From contig MNXV01000023.1 in NCBI GenBank assembly GCA_001871575.1, forward strand, positions 1 to 41,746: a DNA stretch of 41,746 bases. Reading direction: 5' to 3'. Shown one piece after another: positions 29,161 through 37,789 of this stretch. Position 1 is the stretch's first letter, and each line of letters begins with the position of its first letter. A program made the position numbers and the translations under genes. The notes beneath the pieces were generated by a model that was given only the letters and a program-made list of their open reading frames with translations, was not told the DNA's origin and made no database searches. The stretch comes from Caldisericum sp. CG2_30_36_11. Its GTDB lineage: Bacteria > Caldisericota > Caldisericia > Caldisericales > Caldisericaceae.

Positions 29161-30466
29161 TTTTCCCTTCTTTCTTATGGACAGCCAATTCAAAAGGAGA
29201 AGCATTTACAACTTTTCCTATAAAAATATCCCCCTGCTTTACCTTTCCATCAATATAAACAATATCGTCTATTTCAGGAGCATCGTAAATTGTTCTGCCA
29301 ATAAATTTTCTTAAATTTTTATTATAATAATCGACAATAACAGGGATTTCTTTACCTAAAAATTTTTTATTTCTTTCATAAGCAATAGCTTCTTTCAATT
29401 CCATCAATTCGTCAAATCTTCTCTTCTTTACACTAACGCTTACCTGCGAGTCAGTTTTGTAGCTTTCAACCCCAGCTTCATTAGAATATTCAAATATACC
29501 AAGATGGTCGAACTCGAACTCCCTGAGGAATGTTTTCAATTCTTTAAACTCGTCCTCTGTTTCAGAAGGAAAACCCGCTATAACTGAAGTTCTTAGAGCT
29601 ATTCCTGCTTCTTTAAACATGGTGAGTGTGGTTTCTACATCTTTTCTTGAATATCCTCTCCTCATTTTGCCTAAAATTCTGTTATTTATATGCTGAATGG
29701 GGATATCCAGGTATGGTACAACTTTTTTACTTTCCCTCATAAAATCAAGAAGTTTCAGAAGAATAGGAGAAGGATAGGCATATAAAATTCTGATCCATGA
29801 TAAGCCACTGGTATTGTCAATCCCCTGCAAAAGTTCAATGAGCCTTGGTGCTTCGTATAGATCAATGCCGTATTGTGTTGTATCTTGAGCAATAATGTCA
29901 AGCTCCTTAACAGAATCCTCTGCAAGAGATTTTGCTTCTTTGATTAAAAAGTCCATTGGCAGACTGTGCAAGTTATCTTTTATCGCAGGAATAAGGCAAA
30001 AGGCACATTGGTGACTGCAACCATCAGCTATTTTAAGATACGAATAATGAGGCAGAGTTACTTTTATACGTGGTGAAATTAATTCTTCAAATTCATCAGA
30101 TACAAATACTCCTGGTTTTTTTATAGCTTTAACTATGTCATTTATGTTATTTATGCCTGTAATGCTGTAAACATCTGGAAATTTATCAATGAGTTCTTTC
30201 TTTAAAAGTGAGGGATAACACCCGGAAACTATTATTTTTTTTATTTTTCCTTTTGATTTTTTTTCAACAAATTCTTCAATTACACTCTCTGATTCTTTTC
30301 GAGCAGATTCAAGAAAAGCACAAGTATTTATAATGATTGTATCTGCTTCATTGGCATCTAATGTCACATCAAATCCATTTAACAATAAATTCCCAAGAAT
30401 TCTTTCTGTGTCAACAAGATTTTTAGGGCACCCAAGGCTGATTATTGAAACTAAGTCCCTGCTCAA
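29123..30466 (-). CDS. rimO: Ribosomal protein S12 methylthiotransferase RimO
   Basis: SLGCPKNLVDTERILG, radical SAM CSHQCAFCLIP, C-terminal TRAM-like domain. Confidence 0.95.
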   Translation of the reverse strand: MSRDLVSIISLGCPKNLVDTERILGNLLLNGFDVTLDANEADTIIINTCAFLESARKESESVIEEFVEKKSKGKIKKIIVSGCYPSLLKKELIDKFPDVYSITGINNINDIVKAIKKPGVFVSDEFEELISPRIKVTLPHYSYLKIADGCSHQCAFCLIPAIKDNLHSLPMDFLIKEAKSLAEDSVKELDIIAQDTTQYGIDLYEAPRLIELLQGIDNTSGLSWIRILYAYPSPILLKLLDFMRESKKVVPYLDIPIQHINNRILGKMRRGYSRKDVETTLTMFKEAGIALRTSVIAGFPSETEDEFKELKTFLREFEFDHLGIFEYSNEAGVESYKTDSQVSVSVKKRRFDELMELKEAIAYERNKKFLGKEIPVIVDYYNKNLRKFIGRTIYDAPEIDDIVYIDGKVKQGDIFIGKVVNASPFELAVHKKEGKNEVIYSTKDNSL

Positions 30467-31140
30467 GGTTTGTACTCCACGTCAACTACCGTATCTGTCG
30501 CACTTACAACACCAAGGTTTGTCCCATTTTTAGTAACAAAAACATGTTTAGCATTTCCATATCTAATTTTTATATAATTTTTCCCTTTTAATTCCTTTGT
30601 TTCCCCCTGGCCAAGAAAAAACTGAGAGTAAACGCCATCAATATCTACACCTAACCAGCTCTTTTGATCAGCTTTTAAAACAAGGTCAATGCCTGATGGT
30701 TTTTGCGGCTCTACAATAGGAGGTTGCAAAGGTGTAATCTCCTCTCCCGGATTTTCTTGAGGTGAATTATTAACTTCACTTTGGGAAGGTTGTTGAGTTG
30801 GCTGAGGAGCATAGACAAACCTCTTTAATACAAAAAATAAAATAAGTAGTACGCAAATTGAAATTAAAATTATTATTAAGGTTACATTTTTTCGCTTAGG
30901 CTCTAATGGCTTTTCTTTGAATAATTCTCTATAAGATGCTAAAAGAGGCTCTGCTTCGATGCCGAGTAAGTTAGCATACTTACGGATGTAAGCAGCAATA
31001 AATCCATCGTAATAATGAAAATTATTATTCTCTATCTCTTCAAGGTAATAGGGCCTGATAAGAGTTTTATCGGCTATTTCCTCTATTGTAAGCTTTTGTT
31101 TTTCTCTTTCTTCCTTTAAAGTCTTTCCTATATCAATCAT
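30463..31140 (-). CDS. RodZ-like protein: N-terminal HTH, TM segment, C-terminal DUF4115-like domain
   Basis: IGKTLKEEREKQKLTIEEIADKTLIRPYYLEEIEN, single TM, proline-rich linker, beta-rich C-terminus. Confidence 0.85.
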   Translation of the reverse strand: MIDIGKTLKEEREKQKLTIEEIADKTLIRPYYLEEIENNNFHYYDGFIAAYIRKYANLLGIEAEPLLASYRELFKEKPLEPKRKNVTLIIILISICVLLILFFVLKRFVYAPQPTQQPSQSEVNNSPQENPGEEITPLQPPIVEPQKPSGIDLVLKADQKSWLGVDIDGVYSQFFLGQGETKELKGKNYIKIRYGNAKHVFVTKNGTNLGVVSATDTVVDVEYKP

Positions 31141-33455
31141 TCTTCGATTGCTTCCTTTACTGCCTCCTCCACATTTTCAATAAGTCTAAAATTCATCTTT
31201 TTAAAAACTTCTGCTGGTACTTCTTTAAGGTCCTTTTCATTTGCCTTAGGTAGAATTACTGTTTTAATTCCGGCCCTATATGCTCCAAGAACCTTTTCTT
31301 TGACTCCACCTATTGGCAAAACTCTACCTCTAAGTGTAATCTCGCCAGTCATAGCCACATCTCTCTTTACTGGCTTACTTTTCAAAATAGAGACAAGCGA
31401 CACAAATATTGTGATTCCAGCTGAGGGTCCTTCTTTAGGAACGGCTCCTTCTGGCACATGGATATGAATATCATATTTATCATAAAAATCAACAGGAATC
31501 GCAAGTTGGTCAGCATGGGTCCTTACATAGCTCAAAGCCGCCTGAGCGCTTTCTTTCATAACATCTCCGAGTTGGCCAGTGAGCATTAAATTGCCCTTAC
31601 CTGGCATTTTCGTAGCCTCAATGTATACTATATCGCCTCCTGCTTGCGTTACTACCATACCACAAGTAACTCCAATCATACTCTTTTTCTCTGTTTCTTC
31701 TCTTAAAAATTCAGGAGAGCCGAGATATTTATCAAGGTTTTTCTCTGTAATTCTTGCATGGACTTCGCCCTTTTGCACTTTATTTTTTGCCACCTGCCTA
31801 GCAATTTTCATTATAGAGCGTTCAAGGTTTCTTAAACCAGCTTCTCTTGTATAATCATTAATAATTTTAAGGATCGCATTATCAGAAATCTCAACATCTT
31901 CTACTCTAAGGCCATGGTTTTCTATTTGTTTAGGAATAATGAACTGCCTTGCAATATGCAGTTTCTCTTCATCAATATAACCAGGCAAGGAGATACTTTC
32001 CATTCTGTCAAGAAGAGCAGGGGGAATTGTGTCTGTAATGTTAGCAGTCGTAATAAAAAGAACCCCTGAAAGATCAAAAGGTAACTCAATATAATGATCA
32101 GAAAAAGAGTTATTTTGCTCAGGGTCGAGAGCTTCAAGAAGTGCTGCCGTTGGATCGCCCCTGAAATCTGCACCTACTTTATCAATTTCATCGAGTAGAA
32201 AAACTGGGTTTCTAACTCCTGCCTGCTTAATCCCCTGAATGATCCTTCCAGGAAGCGCGCCTACATAAGTCCTTCTATGGCCTCTTATCTCCGCTTCATC
32301 TCTTATTCCTCCCAATGATACATGAACAAATTTTCTTCCCAATGTCTCTGCGATGGCTTTTCCAAGAGATGTTTTTCCAACACCTGGAGGACCAACGAAA
32401 CATATAATGGGTCCCTTAATATCGCTTTTAAGTTTCTTTACCGCTATGAGTTCAAGTATTCTTTCCTTAATATCCTTTAAGTCATAATGATTTTTATCAA
32501 GAATTTTCTTTGCCTTGTCTACATCAACGGTATCAACAGTCGCCTTATCCCAGGGAAGAGTTGCAAGCCAATCAAGATAGTTCTGAATTACTCCACTTTC
32601 AGGACTTAGTACTGGTATTTTCTTCAATCGGTCAAATTCTTCATTTATTTTGTCCATAACATGCTTGGGGAGTTTTCTACCTTTTAACTTCTTCTTTACA
32701 TCGCTGATAATTCCCGCACCTTCACCCTCTTCTCCAAGTTCATGCTCAATTTCTTTTAATTTCTCTCTGAGAAAATACTCCTTCTGACCTTTTTCAATTC
32801 TATTTCTCACTTCATCATCTATCTTTCTGCTAAGTTCAAGAATTATATTTTCTTTTTCAAGAATCTGAATAATTATTGTAAGCTGCTCTTCGACTCTTGG
32901 TTCAGCAAGTATTCTCTGCTTATCTTCAGTGGAGACGAATAAATTCGAGGATATAATTGCAACAAGCCTCGGGGACGTGTCAACATTGGACAAACCAAGA
33001 AGGGCCTCCTGTGGAACCTTTTTGTTGAGCTCAGAATAAATAGCAAACTTATCCGAAGCAACTCTCATAAGAGCATCAAGACGGGAAGATTGTTCGAATA
33101 TGTCTTCAATCGGCTCAATCTGGACCTTCCAATGGTCACCAGAGCTATCAAATTTGCTTATCTTAACTCTTTGGATACCTTCTATAAGAATCCTGTATGA
33201 ACCATCTGGGAGCCTGAGGATCTGAATAATCTCCACACCAACTCCTACATCAAAAAGATCGCCAGGTGTTGGTTCTTCAACGAACCCGTTTTTTTGAGAA
33301 GCAACAACAATCATTTTATCGCTGGATAAAGCCTTCTCTATTGCAGCAATTGATTTCGGCCTTCCAACGAGTAAAGGCACTACCGTATAAGGGAAAACAA
33401 CTAAATTTCTTAATGGAATAAAAGGAGCTTCGCTGAGTATCCACTTTTTGTCCAT
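31137..33455 (-). CDS. lon: ATP-dependent Lon protease
   Basis: GPPGVGKTSLGKAIA, LDEIDKVGADFRGDP, catalytic PKEGPSAGITI. Confidence 0.97.
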   Translation of the reverse strand: MDKKWILSEAPFIPLRNLVVFPYTVVPLLVGRPKSIAAIEKALSSDKMIVVASQKNGFVEEPTPGDLFDVGVGVEIIQILRLPDGSYRILIEGIQRVKISKFDSSGDHWKVQIEPIEDIFEQSSRLDALMRVASDKFAIYSELNKKVPQEALLGLSNVDTSPRLVAIISSNLFVSTEDKQRILAEPRVEEQLTIIIQILEKENIILELSRKIDDEVRNRIEKGQKEYFLREKLKEIEHELGEEGEGAGIISDVKKKLKGRKLPKHVMDKINEEFDRLKKIPVLSPESGVIQNYLDWLATLPWDKATVDTVDVDKAKKILDKNHYDLKDIKERILELIAVKKLKSDIKGPIICFVGPPGVGKTSLGKAIAETLGRKFVHVSLGGIRDEAEIRGHRRTYVGALPGRIIQGIKQAGVRNPVFLLDEIDKVGADFRGDPTAALLEALDPEQNNSFSDHYIELPFDLSGVLFITTANITDTIPPALLDRMESISLPGYIDEEKLHIARQFIIPKQIENHGLRVEDVEISDNAILKIINDYTREAGLRNLERSIMKIARQVAKNKVQKGEVHARITEKNLDKYLGSPEFLREETEKKSMIGVTCGMVVTQAGGDIVYIEATKMPGKGNLMLTGQLGDVMKESAQAALSYVRTHADQLAIPVDFYDKYDIHIHVPEGAVPKEGPSAGITIFVSLVSILKSKPVKRDVAMTGEITLRGRVLPIGGVKEKVLGAYRAGIKTVILPKANEKDLKEVPAEVFKKMNFRLIENVEEAVKEAIEE

Positions 33456-33463
33456 ACAACCTC

Positions 33464-33652
33464 CTAAGCTAATTTTTTAATATAAACCTTAGAACCTGTA
33501 CTATTAATCAAAATTGGGTAAGATGTTCCCTCAAGAAAATTCTTATTTACAATACCACAGATATATACACCATCGGAACCCGTTATCAAATTGTCTGCCT
33601 CTTTATAATTCTTTCCGCAAAGAGAGCATCTTGGTTCGCCTACTTCTTTCAC
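33464..33652 (-). CDS. Minigene resembling a degenerate ClpX N-terminal zinc-binding domain (no ATPase domain)
   Basis: GTG start overlapping the clpP stop (GTGA); [39 protein letters not shown]..., compare CSFCGKS..V..LIAGP.VYICDECV of ClpX. Sits between clpP and lon. Confidence 0.65.
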   Translation of the reverse strand: MKEVGEPRCSLCGKNYKEADNLITGSDGVYICGIVNKNFLEGTSYPILINSTGSKVYIKKLA

Positions 33653-34269
33653 TCTTTATTTCCTCCAATCTCAAGTGAGCGTGAAATAATCTGGTCAATA
33701 AGTCCATACTCTTTTGCTTCTTCAGGAGACATATAAAAATCTCTCTCAGTATCTTCCTGAATCTTTTTAATAGGTTGCCCTGTAAGAAGAGCAAGGATCT
33801 CGCTGCCTATTTTTTTAATTCTTAAAATTTCTCTAGCCTGAATTTCTATATCGGTAGCCTGTCCCTGCGCACCTCCCCATGGCTGATGAATGAGAATACG
33901 AGAATGAGGAAGGGCATATCTTTTACCTTTCGTCCCTGCTGCAAGGATTATTGCAGCAAGCGATGCTGCCTGACCCAGACAAATTGTTGCAACCGGTGAC
34001 TTTATATACTGTATAGTATCGTAAATAGCCATACCTGGCGTAACTTCACCACCAGGACTATTTATATAAAGGTAAATATCTTGAGTGGGATCCTGCGCCT
34101 CAAGAAATAATAGTTCTGCAACTATAAGATCAGCAATCTCTCCGTTAATTTCACCTGTAAGAAAAACAATCCTATCCTTTAAAAGTCTCGAGAAGATATC
34201 ATAGCTTCTCTCTCCTTTACCTGTCGTTTCTATTATAAATGGAACAATCGGCAAATTAATCACCTCCAA
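33649..34269 (-). CDS. clpP: ATP-dependent Clp protease proteolytic subunit
   Basis: [60 protein letters not shown]. Confidence 0.96.
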   Translation of the reverse strand: MEVINLPIVPFIIETTGKGERSYDIFSRLLKDRIVFLTGEINGEIADLIVAELLFLEAQDPTQDIYLYINSPGGEVTPGMAIYDTIQYIKSPVATICLGQAASLAAIILAAGTKGKRYALPHSRILIHQPWGGAQGQATDIEIQAREILRIKKIGSEILALLTGQPIKKIQEDTERDFYMSPEEAKEYGLIDQIISRSLEIGGNKE

Positions 34270-35476
34270 TATTTATTATAACATTTTCTTTTAATATTAA
34301 AATTGCTTTACTTCTAAATATTTCATTCCTGATTACACGCGCCAAATCTTCTGTAAGGTTTATCTCATTTGTGTCAACTTTATGATTAAGAACAATATTC
34401 TCAAACTCCTTCCTTACCTCTTCCTCTGTTACGTTCAATTTATTTTCTTTTTTAACTTGCCTTAAAATTAGTTCTTCCTTAATTTCATTCTCAACGATTT
34501 CCCTTGCCTCGTTTTTAAAATCATCTATCGTTTTATTATCTTCTTTCATCACATCTTCTATTTTTTTACCAACCTTAATATATCTTTTCCTAAGCTCGTT
34601 TCTTCTCTCCTCAACTTCTTTTTCAACAAATTTTTGAGGTAATTCAACTTCGAGTTTCTGTGCAAGAGTCTTTAAAGCTTCTCTACCTCTATTTTCTTCA
34701 AACTGCAATTTTTTATTTTCTTTAAGTTGCTCTTCTATTTTTTCCTTCATTGCTTGTAAATTTTCGAAACCGGCATCTTTACCAAGTTCATCGTCAACTT
34801 CCGGAACTATTTTCTTCTTCACGCTGAGAATCTCGAAGTTAATTTCGGTAGTTTCGGCTTTAACCACAAAAGTGTCCCCTTTCGTTTTACCAATGACCTG
34901 GGTTTCAAAATCTCCTATAACCTTATCTTTCCCAACCTCGGCTGTAAGTGTTTGAGTTTCATGTCCTTGATAGCTGATACTTACCTCTATAATATCACCT
35001 ATTTCTATTGACCCATTTTTTGGTTGAAGCTCAATAAAAGAGTCTCTGATCTCATTAACCTTTTGATTTATCTCTTCCTCGGAAACAACCGAGTTATAGT
35101 TCAAATGTATTTTCTCGTTTAAATTTACGCTTACTTCAGGGAAAAACTCAATTTTACAAGAAAAAACTAAAATATCGTCTTCGACTTTTTCTACTTTTAA
35201 ATCTGGTTCCCCTAAAGGAGCTATCTTTTCTTTTTCTAAAACTTCGTTTAAACCTTTATCAACAAGAATTTCAACTGCTTCTTCTTGAATTTTACTTTCT
35301 CCAATATATCTGGCACCAATTTCATAAGGAGCTTTTCCTTGACGGAAGCCCGGTATTTTAGCCTTAGCAGAAAGCCTTGTGTAAGCTTCTCTTTTGGCAT
35401 TCTGTATCTCTTCAGCGTTATTTGTGTATTCCAAAAATATTTCTGAACTTTTTCGTTCCTTTATAGTATATTCCAT
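34256..35476 (-). CDS. tig: Trigger factor
   Basis: [22 protein letters not shown] ribosome-binding motif; PPIase-like and C-terminal helical regions; next to clpP. Confidence 0.93.
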   Translation of the reverse strand: MEYTIKERKSSEIFLEYTNNAEEIQNAKREAYTRLSAKAKIPGFRQGKAPYEIGARYIGESKIQEEAVEILVDKGLNEVLEKEKIAPLGEPDLKVEKVEDDILVFSCKIEFFPEVSVNLNEKIHLNYNSVVSEEEINQKVNEIRDSFIELQPKNGSIEIGDIIEVSISYQGHETQTLTAEVGKDKVIGDFETQVIGKTKGDTFVVKAETTEINFEILSVKKKIVPEVDDELGKDAGFENLQAMKEKIEEQLKENKKLQFEENRGREALKTLAQKLEVELPQKFVEKEVEERRNELRKRYIKVGKKIEDVMKEDNKTIDDFKNEAREIVENEIKEELILRQVKKENKLNVTEEEVRKEFENIVLNHKVDTNEINLTEDLARVIRNEIFRSKAILILKENVIINIGGD

Positions 35477-35511
35477 GTTCCACCCCTTTAAATAGAAAAA
35501 TAAATATTAAA

Positions 35512-35595
35512 TGGTGCGAAGGGCGGGACTTGAACCCGCATGAGTTTCCTCACTGGATCCTAAGTCCAGCGCGTCTGCCATTCCGCCACCCTCGC
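35512..35595 (-). tRNA. tRNA-Leu (TAG)
   Basis: Class II tRNA; anticodon loop CTTAGGA; encoded CCA; GCGAGGG/CCTTCGC acceptor. Confidence 0.93.
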
Positions 35596-35614
35596 AGAAA
35601 TCTCAAATAAAAAA

Positions 35615-35690
35615 TGGTGGGTCCTGCGGGACTCGAACCCGCAACCTACGGATTAAGAGTCCGTTGCTCTACCAATTGAGCCAAGGACCC
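35615..35690 (-). tRNA. tRNA-Lys (CTT)
   Basis: Anticodon loop CTCTTAA; GGGTCCT/AGGACCC acceptor; encoded CCA. Confidence 0.94.
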
Positions 35691-35698
35691 ACCTAAAA

Positions 35699-35775
35699 TG
35701 GCGCGCCTAGCAGGATTCGAACCCGCAGCCAACGGATCCGAAGTCCGTTGCTCTATCCAATTGAGCTATAGGCGC
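35699..35775 (-). tRNA. tRNA-Arg (TCG)
   Basis: Anticodon loop CTTCGGA; GCGCCTA/TAGGCGC acceptor; encoded CCA. Confidence 0.93.
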
Positions 35776-35778
35776 ACC

Positions 35779-35855
35779 TGGTGCGCCCAACAGGATTCGA
35801 ACCTGCGACCTGCGGATTAGGAATCCACTGCTCTATCCTTCTGAGCTATGGGCGC
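35779..35855 (-). tRNA. tRNA-Arg (CCT)
   Basis: Anticodon loop TTCCTAA; GCGCCCA/TGGGCGC acceptor; encoded CCA. Confidence 0.93.
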
Positions 35856-35874
35856 TCAACAACATCAACACATA

Positions 35875-35951
35875 TGGGGTGGGTGAGGAGATTTGAACTC
35901 CCAACGGCCGGATCCACAGTCCGGTACTCTAACCATTGAGCTACACCCACC
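35875..35951 (-). tRNA. tRNA-His (GTG)
   Basis: Anticodon loop CTGTGGA; extra G-1 opposite C73; encoded CCA. Confidence 0.94.
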
Positions 35952-35954
35952 ACA

Positions 35955-36031
35955 TGGCGCGCCCAGCCGGATTCGAACCAGCGACCGACGGATTAGAAAT
36001 CCGTTGCTCTATCCTACTGAGCTATGGGCGC
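35955..36031 (-). tRNA. tRNA-Arg (TCT)
   Basis: Anticodon loop TTTCTAA; GCGCCCA/TGGGCGC acceptor; encoded CCA. Confidence 0.94.
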
Positions 36032-36033
36032 GA

Positions 36034-36110
36034 TGGTCGGGGCGAGTGGATTCGAACCACCGGTCTCATGGTCCCAAACCATGCGCGTTACCAAACTACG
36101 CCACACCCCG
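36034..36110 (-). tRNA. tRNA-Pro (TGG)
   Basis: Anticodon loop TTTGGGA; CGGGGTG/CGCCCCG acceptor; encoded CCA. Confidence 0.94.
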
Positions 36111-36120
36111 AGCATCTACT

Positions 36121-36148
36121 ATTTTATATATTCACGATAAAAAATCAA
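36121..36148 (-). promoter_or_regulatory. Putative sigma70-type promoter of the tRNA cluster
   Basis: Minus strand TTGATT-16 bp-TAAAAT just upstream of tRNA-Pro. Confidence 0.6.
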
Positions 36149-36274
36149 GTAGTTATAAGAGTTAAATTAAACTTCTCAAGTTGACATTATATCTCAATTT
36201 GAATTAATCCTAAAGATTACTTTGAAAAAATATAATCTACTGAAAAGAGTGTAGATTTACTCTCTTCTAACCTG

Positions 36275-36303
36275 TAATCTGTTCAGCAGGTTCCAACAGA
36301 TTA
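36275..36303. repeat. Perfect 9-bp inverted repeat (hairpin)
   Basis: TAATCTGTT-cagcaggttcc-AACAGATTA in a 525-bp gene-free gap. Confidence 0.6.
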
Positions 36304-36635
36304 AAACTACTTAGTACATTTCTATACTTTTTAATTAGAATTCTTTTTAAGCCATCTGTAACCAGAGGTCAATTTTAAGAAAGATAATTTTAAGCCAATT
36401 TAGATAATCATTACCCCTGAAATTTTAATTTAAGGCAGCGCATATACCATTGGATATAGATGAATACTAAATGGAATGCCGCTAATTTAAGCCGATAGAA
36501 AATTAATTACGTATAACGATATTTAAATCAGCCCGCGTAAGCTTAATTTACCTCAATATTCATTAAAAAGGATAATATTTTCTATAAAGAAATAGCTCTA
36601 AATAATCGACTGGGCCTAAGTATTTCTATTTTTAA

Positions 36636-37451
36636 CTACGGAGTCCATGCAACTATTCTTGTCCATGCTGATTCCATTTCAATCCCCTTAACGTTAAAGG
36701 CACCCATATAAACTCTCTTATTACTGAGTTTATCTATATCACCGCCAAGATTTTCGGCATGAACCAATCTTCTGGGAAACAATTTTAAATGCATAATTTG
36801 ATAATAAACTTCTGGAGGGAACATTTCGTCCCAACTCTTTCCGTATTTTTCCTTAAGCCTCTTATCAGCTTCCTTGAAGAGACCTGGATGCCAGTTTCTC
36901 AAAATCGTATTCATCGGATGATCTGCACTTCCGCAATCAACACCAATCCACTTAAATTTCATAGAAAGAGCCCAATCTGGGAAATCAGGACTTGGTCCAG
37001 GGTGTTTAACCATATATCTTATTTCATCTACCCCCTGCTCATACCATGCGTACTTATGATAGCCAGTATTAATAATAAGGATATCTCCCTTTTTTATATC
37101 TACTTTCTTCATAAGCATTTCCGGAGTATATAAACCGTAATCCTCGACCTCATCAGAAATGTCAACCACTGCACCAGGGCCTACCCACTCTTCAAGTGGT
37201 ACCTGTCCTACTGCTCTTCCTGCACCATAAAAGTGAATCTCACCATCCATATGTGTTCCAACATGGTTACTTGAGGTAATAATTTGACCATTAGCTCCCT
37301 GTCCCATATGGGCACCAGCAATTCTTTTAAAATACTGAAGCCCAAGAGGCATGTAACTTGGCCATGGAGGTGTATGAATACTTAAGGGCTGAGTTAAATC
37401 ATACATCTTTACTTCTTCTGTCATAAACTTTATAAATTCTTCGCTTGTCAT
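36636..37451 (-). CDS. Cyclase-family metal-dependent hydrolase (kynurenine-formamidase-like)
   Basis: SNHVGTHMDGEIHFYGAGRAVGQVPLEEWVGPGAVVDIS matches the HxGTHxDxPxHF metal-binding signature. Confidence 0.88.
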   Translation of the reverse strand: MTSEEFIKFMTEEVKMYDLTQPLSIHTPPWPSYMPLGLQYFKRIAGAHMGQGANGQIITSSNHVGTHMDGEIHFYGAGRAVGQVPLEEWVGPGAVVDISDEVEDYGLYTPEMLMKKVDIKKGDILIINTGYHKYAWYEQGVDEIRYMVKHPGPSPDFPDWALSMKFKWIGVDCGSADHPMNTILRNWHPGLFKEADKRLKEKYGKSWDEMFPPEVYYQIMHLKLFPRRLVHAENLGGDIDKLSNKRVYMGAFNVKGIEMESAWTRIVAWTP

Positions 37452-37609
37452 AATATCCTCCCCTGAATAATTTTATTATTCTACTTAAATAAAAGTTAGA
37501 AGCAGGAAACAATTTAATACCTTATAGAATGCTACTTCCTAAAACTAAAGAGATGTCTTAAGTCAGTTAAGTATAGCATAGAGTAAAAATAAGAAAGTAA
37601 TTCACCCTT

Positions 37610-37789
37610 CTATTTATTCCCCAACAATTTTTTTAATGCGTCCAAAGTTTCTTCATCTTCAGTGGCAGGCGGTTTCCAATCGATCTGAATGGTTTTAACT
37701 CCTTCCTTATCAAGGCTTTCCTTGAATGAAAGTAAACCAATGTTAATAACCTTTAATTCCTTTTTAAAAAGTTCGTTTGCCAACATCAT
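37610..37789 (-). CDS. Small fdrA-domain-type protein (59 aa), missed by the ORF track
   Basis: MMLANELFKKELKVINIGLLSFKESLDKEGVKTIQIDWKPPATEDEETLDALKKLLGNK*; start overlaps the FdrA stop (TAATG). Confidence 0.8.
   Translation of the reverse strand: MMLANELFKKELKVINIGLLSFKESLDKEGVKTIQIDWKPPATEDEETLDALKKLLGNK

Noticed and set aside
33603-33794. 63-aa minus-strand ORF overlapping the end of clpP and the ClpX-like minigene
   Set aside because: Out-of-frame with two supported coupled genes; composition not protein-like.
33649-34269. ClpP nucleophile region reads AASLAA instead of AASMGA
   Set aside because: The catalytic Ser is retained, and Ala after it is seen in other bacterial ClpPs; not evidence of inactivity.
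35893-36184. Two overlapping ORFs (90 and 82 aa) with phrases such as [20 protein letters not shown] and [17 protein letters not shown]
   Set aside because: Classic antisense-of-tRNA spurious ORFs; the sequence is fully explained by the tRNA array.
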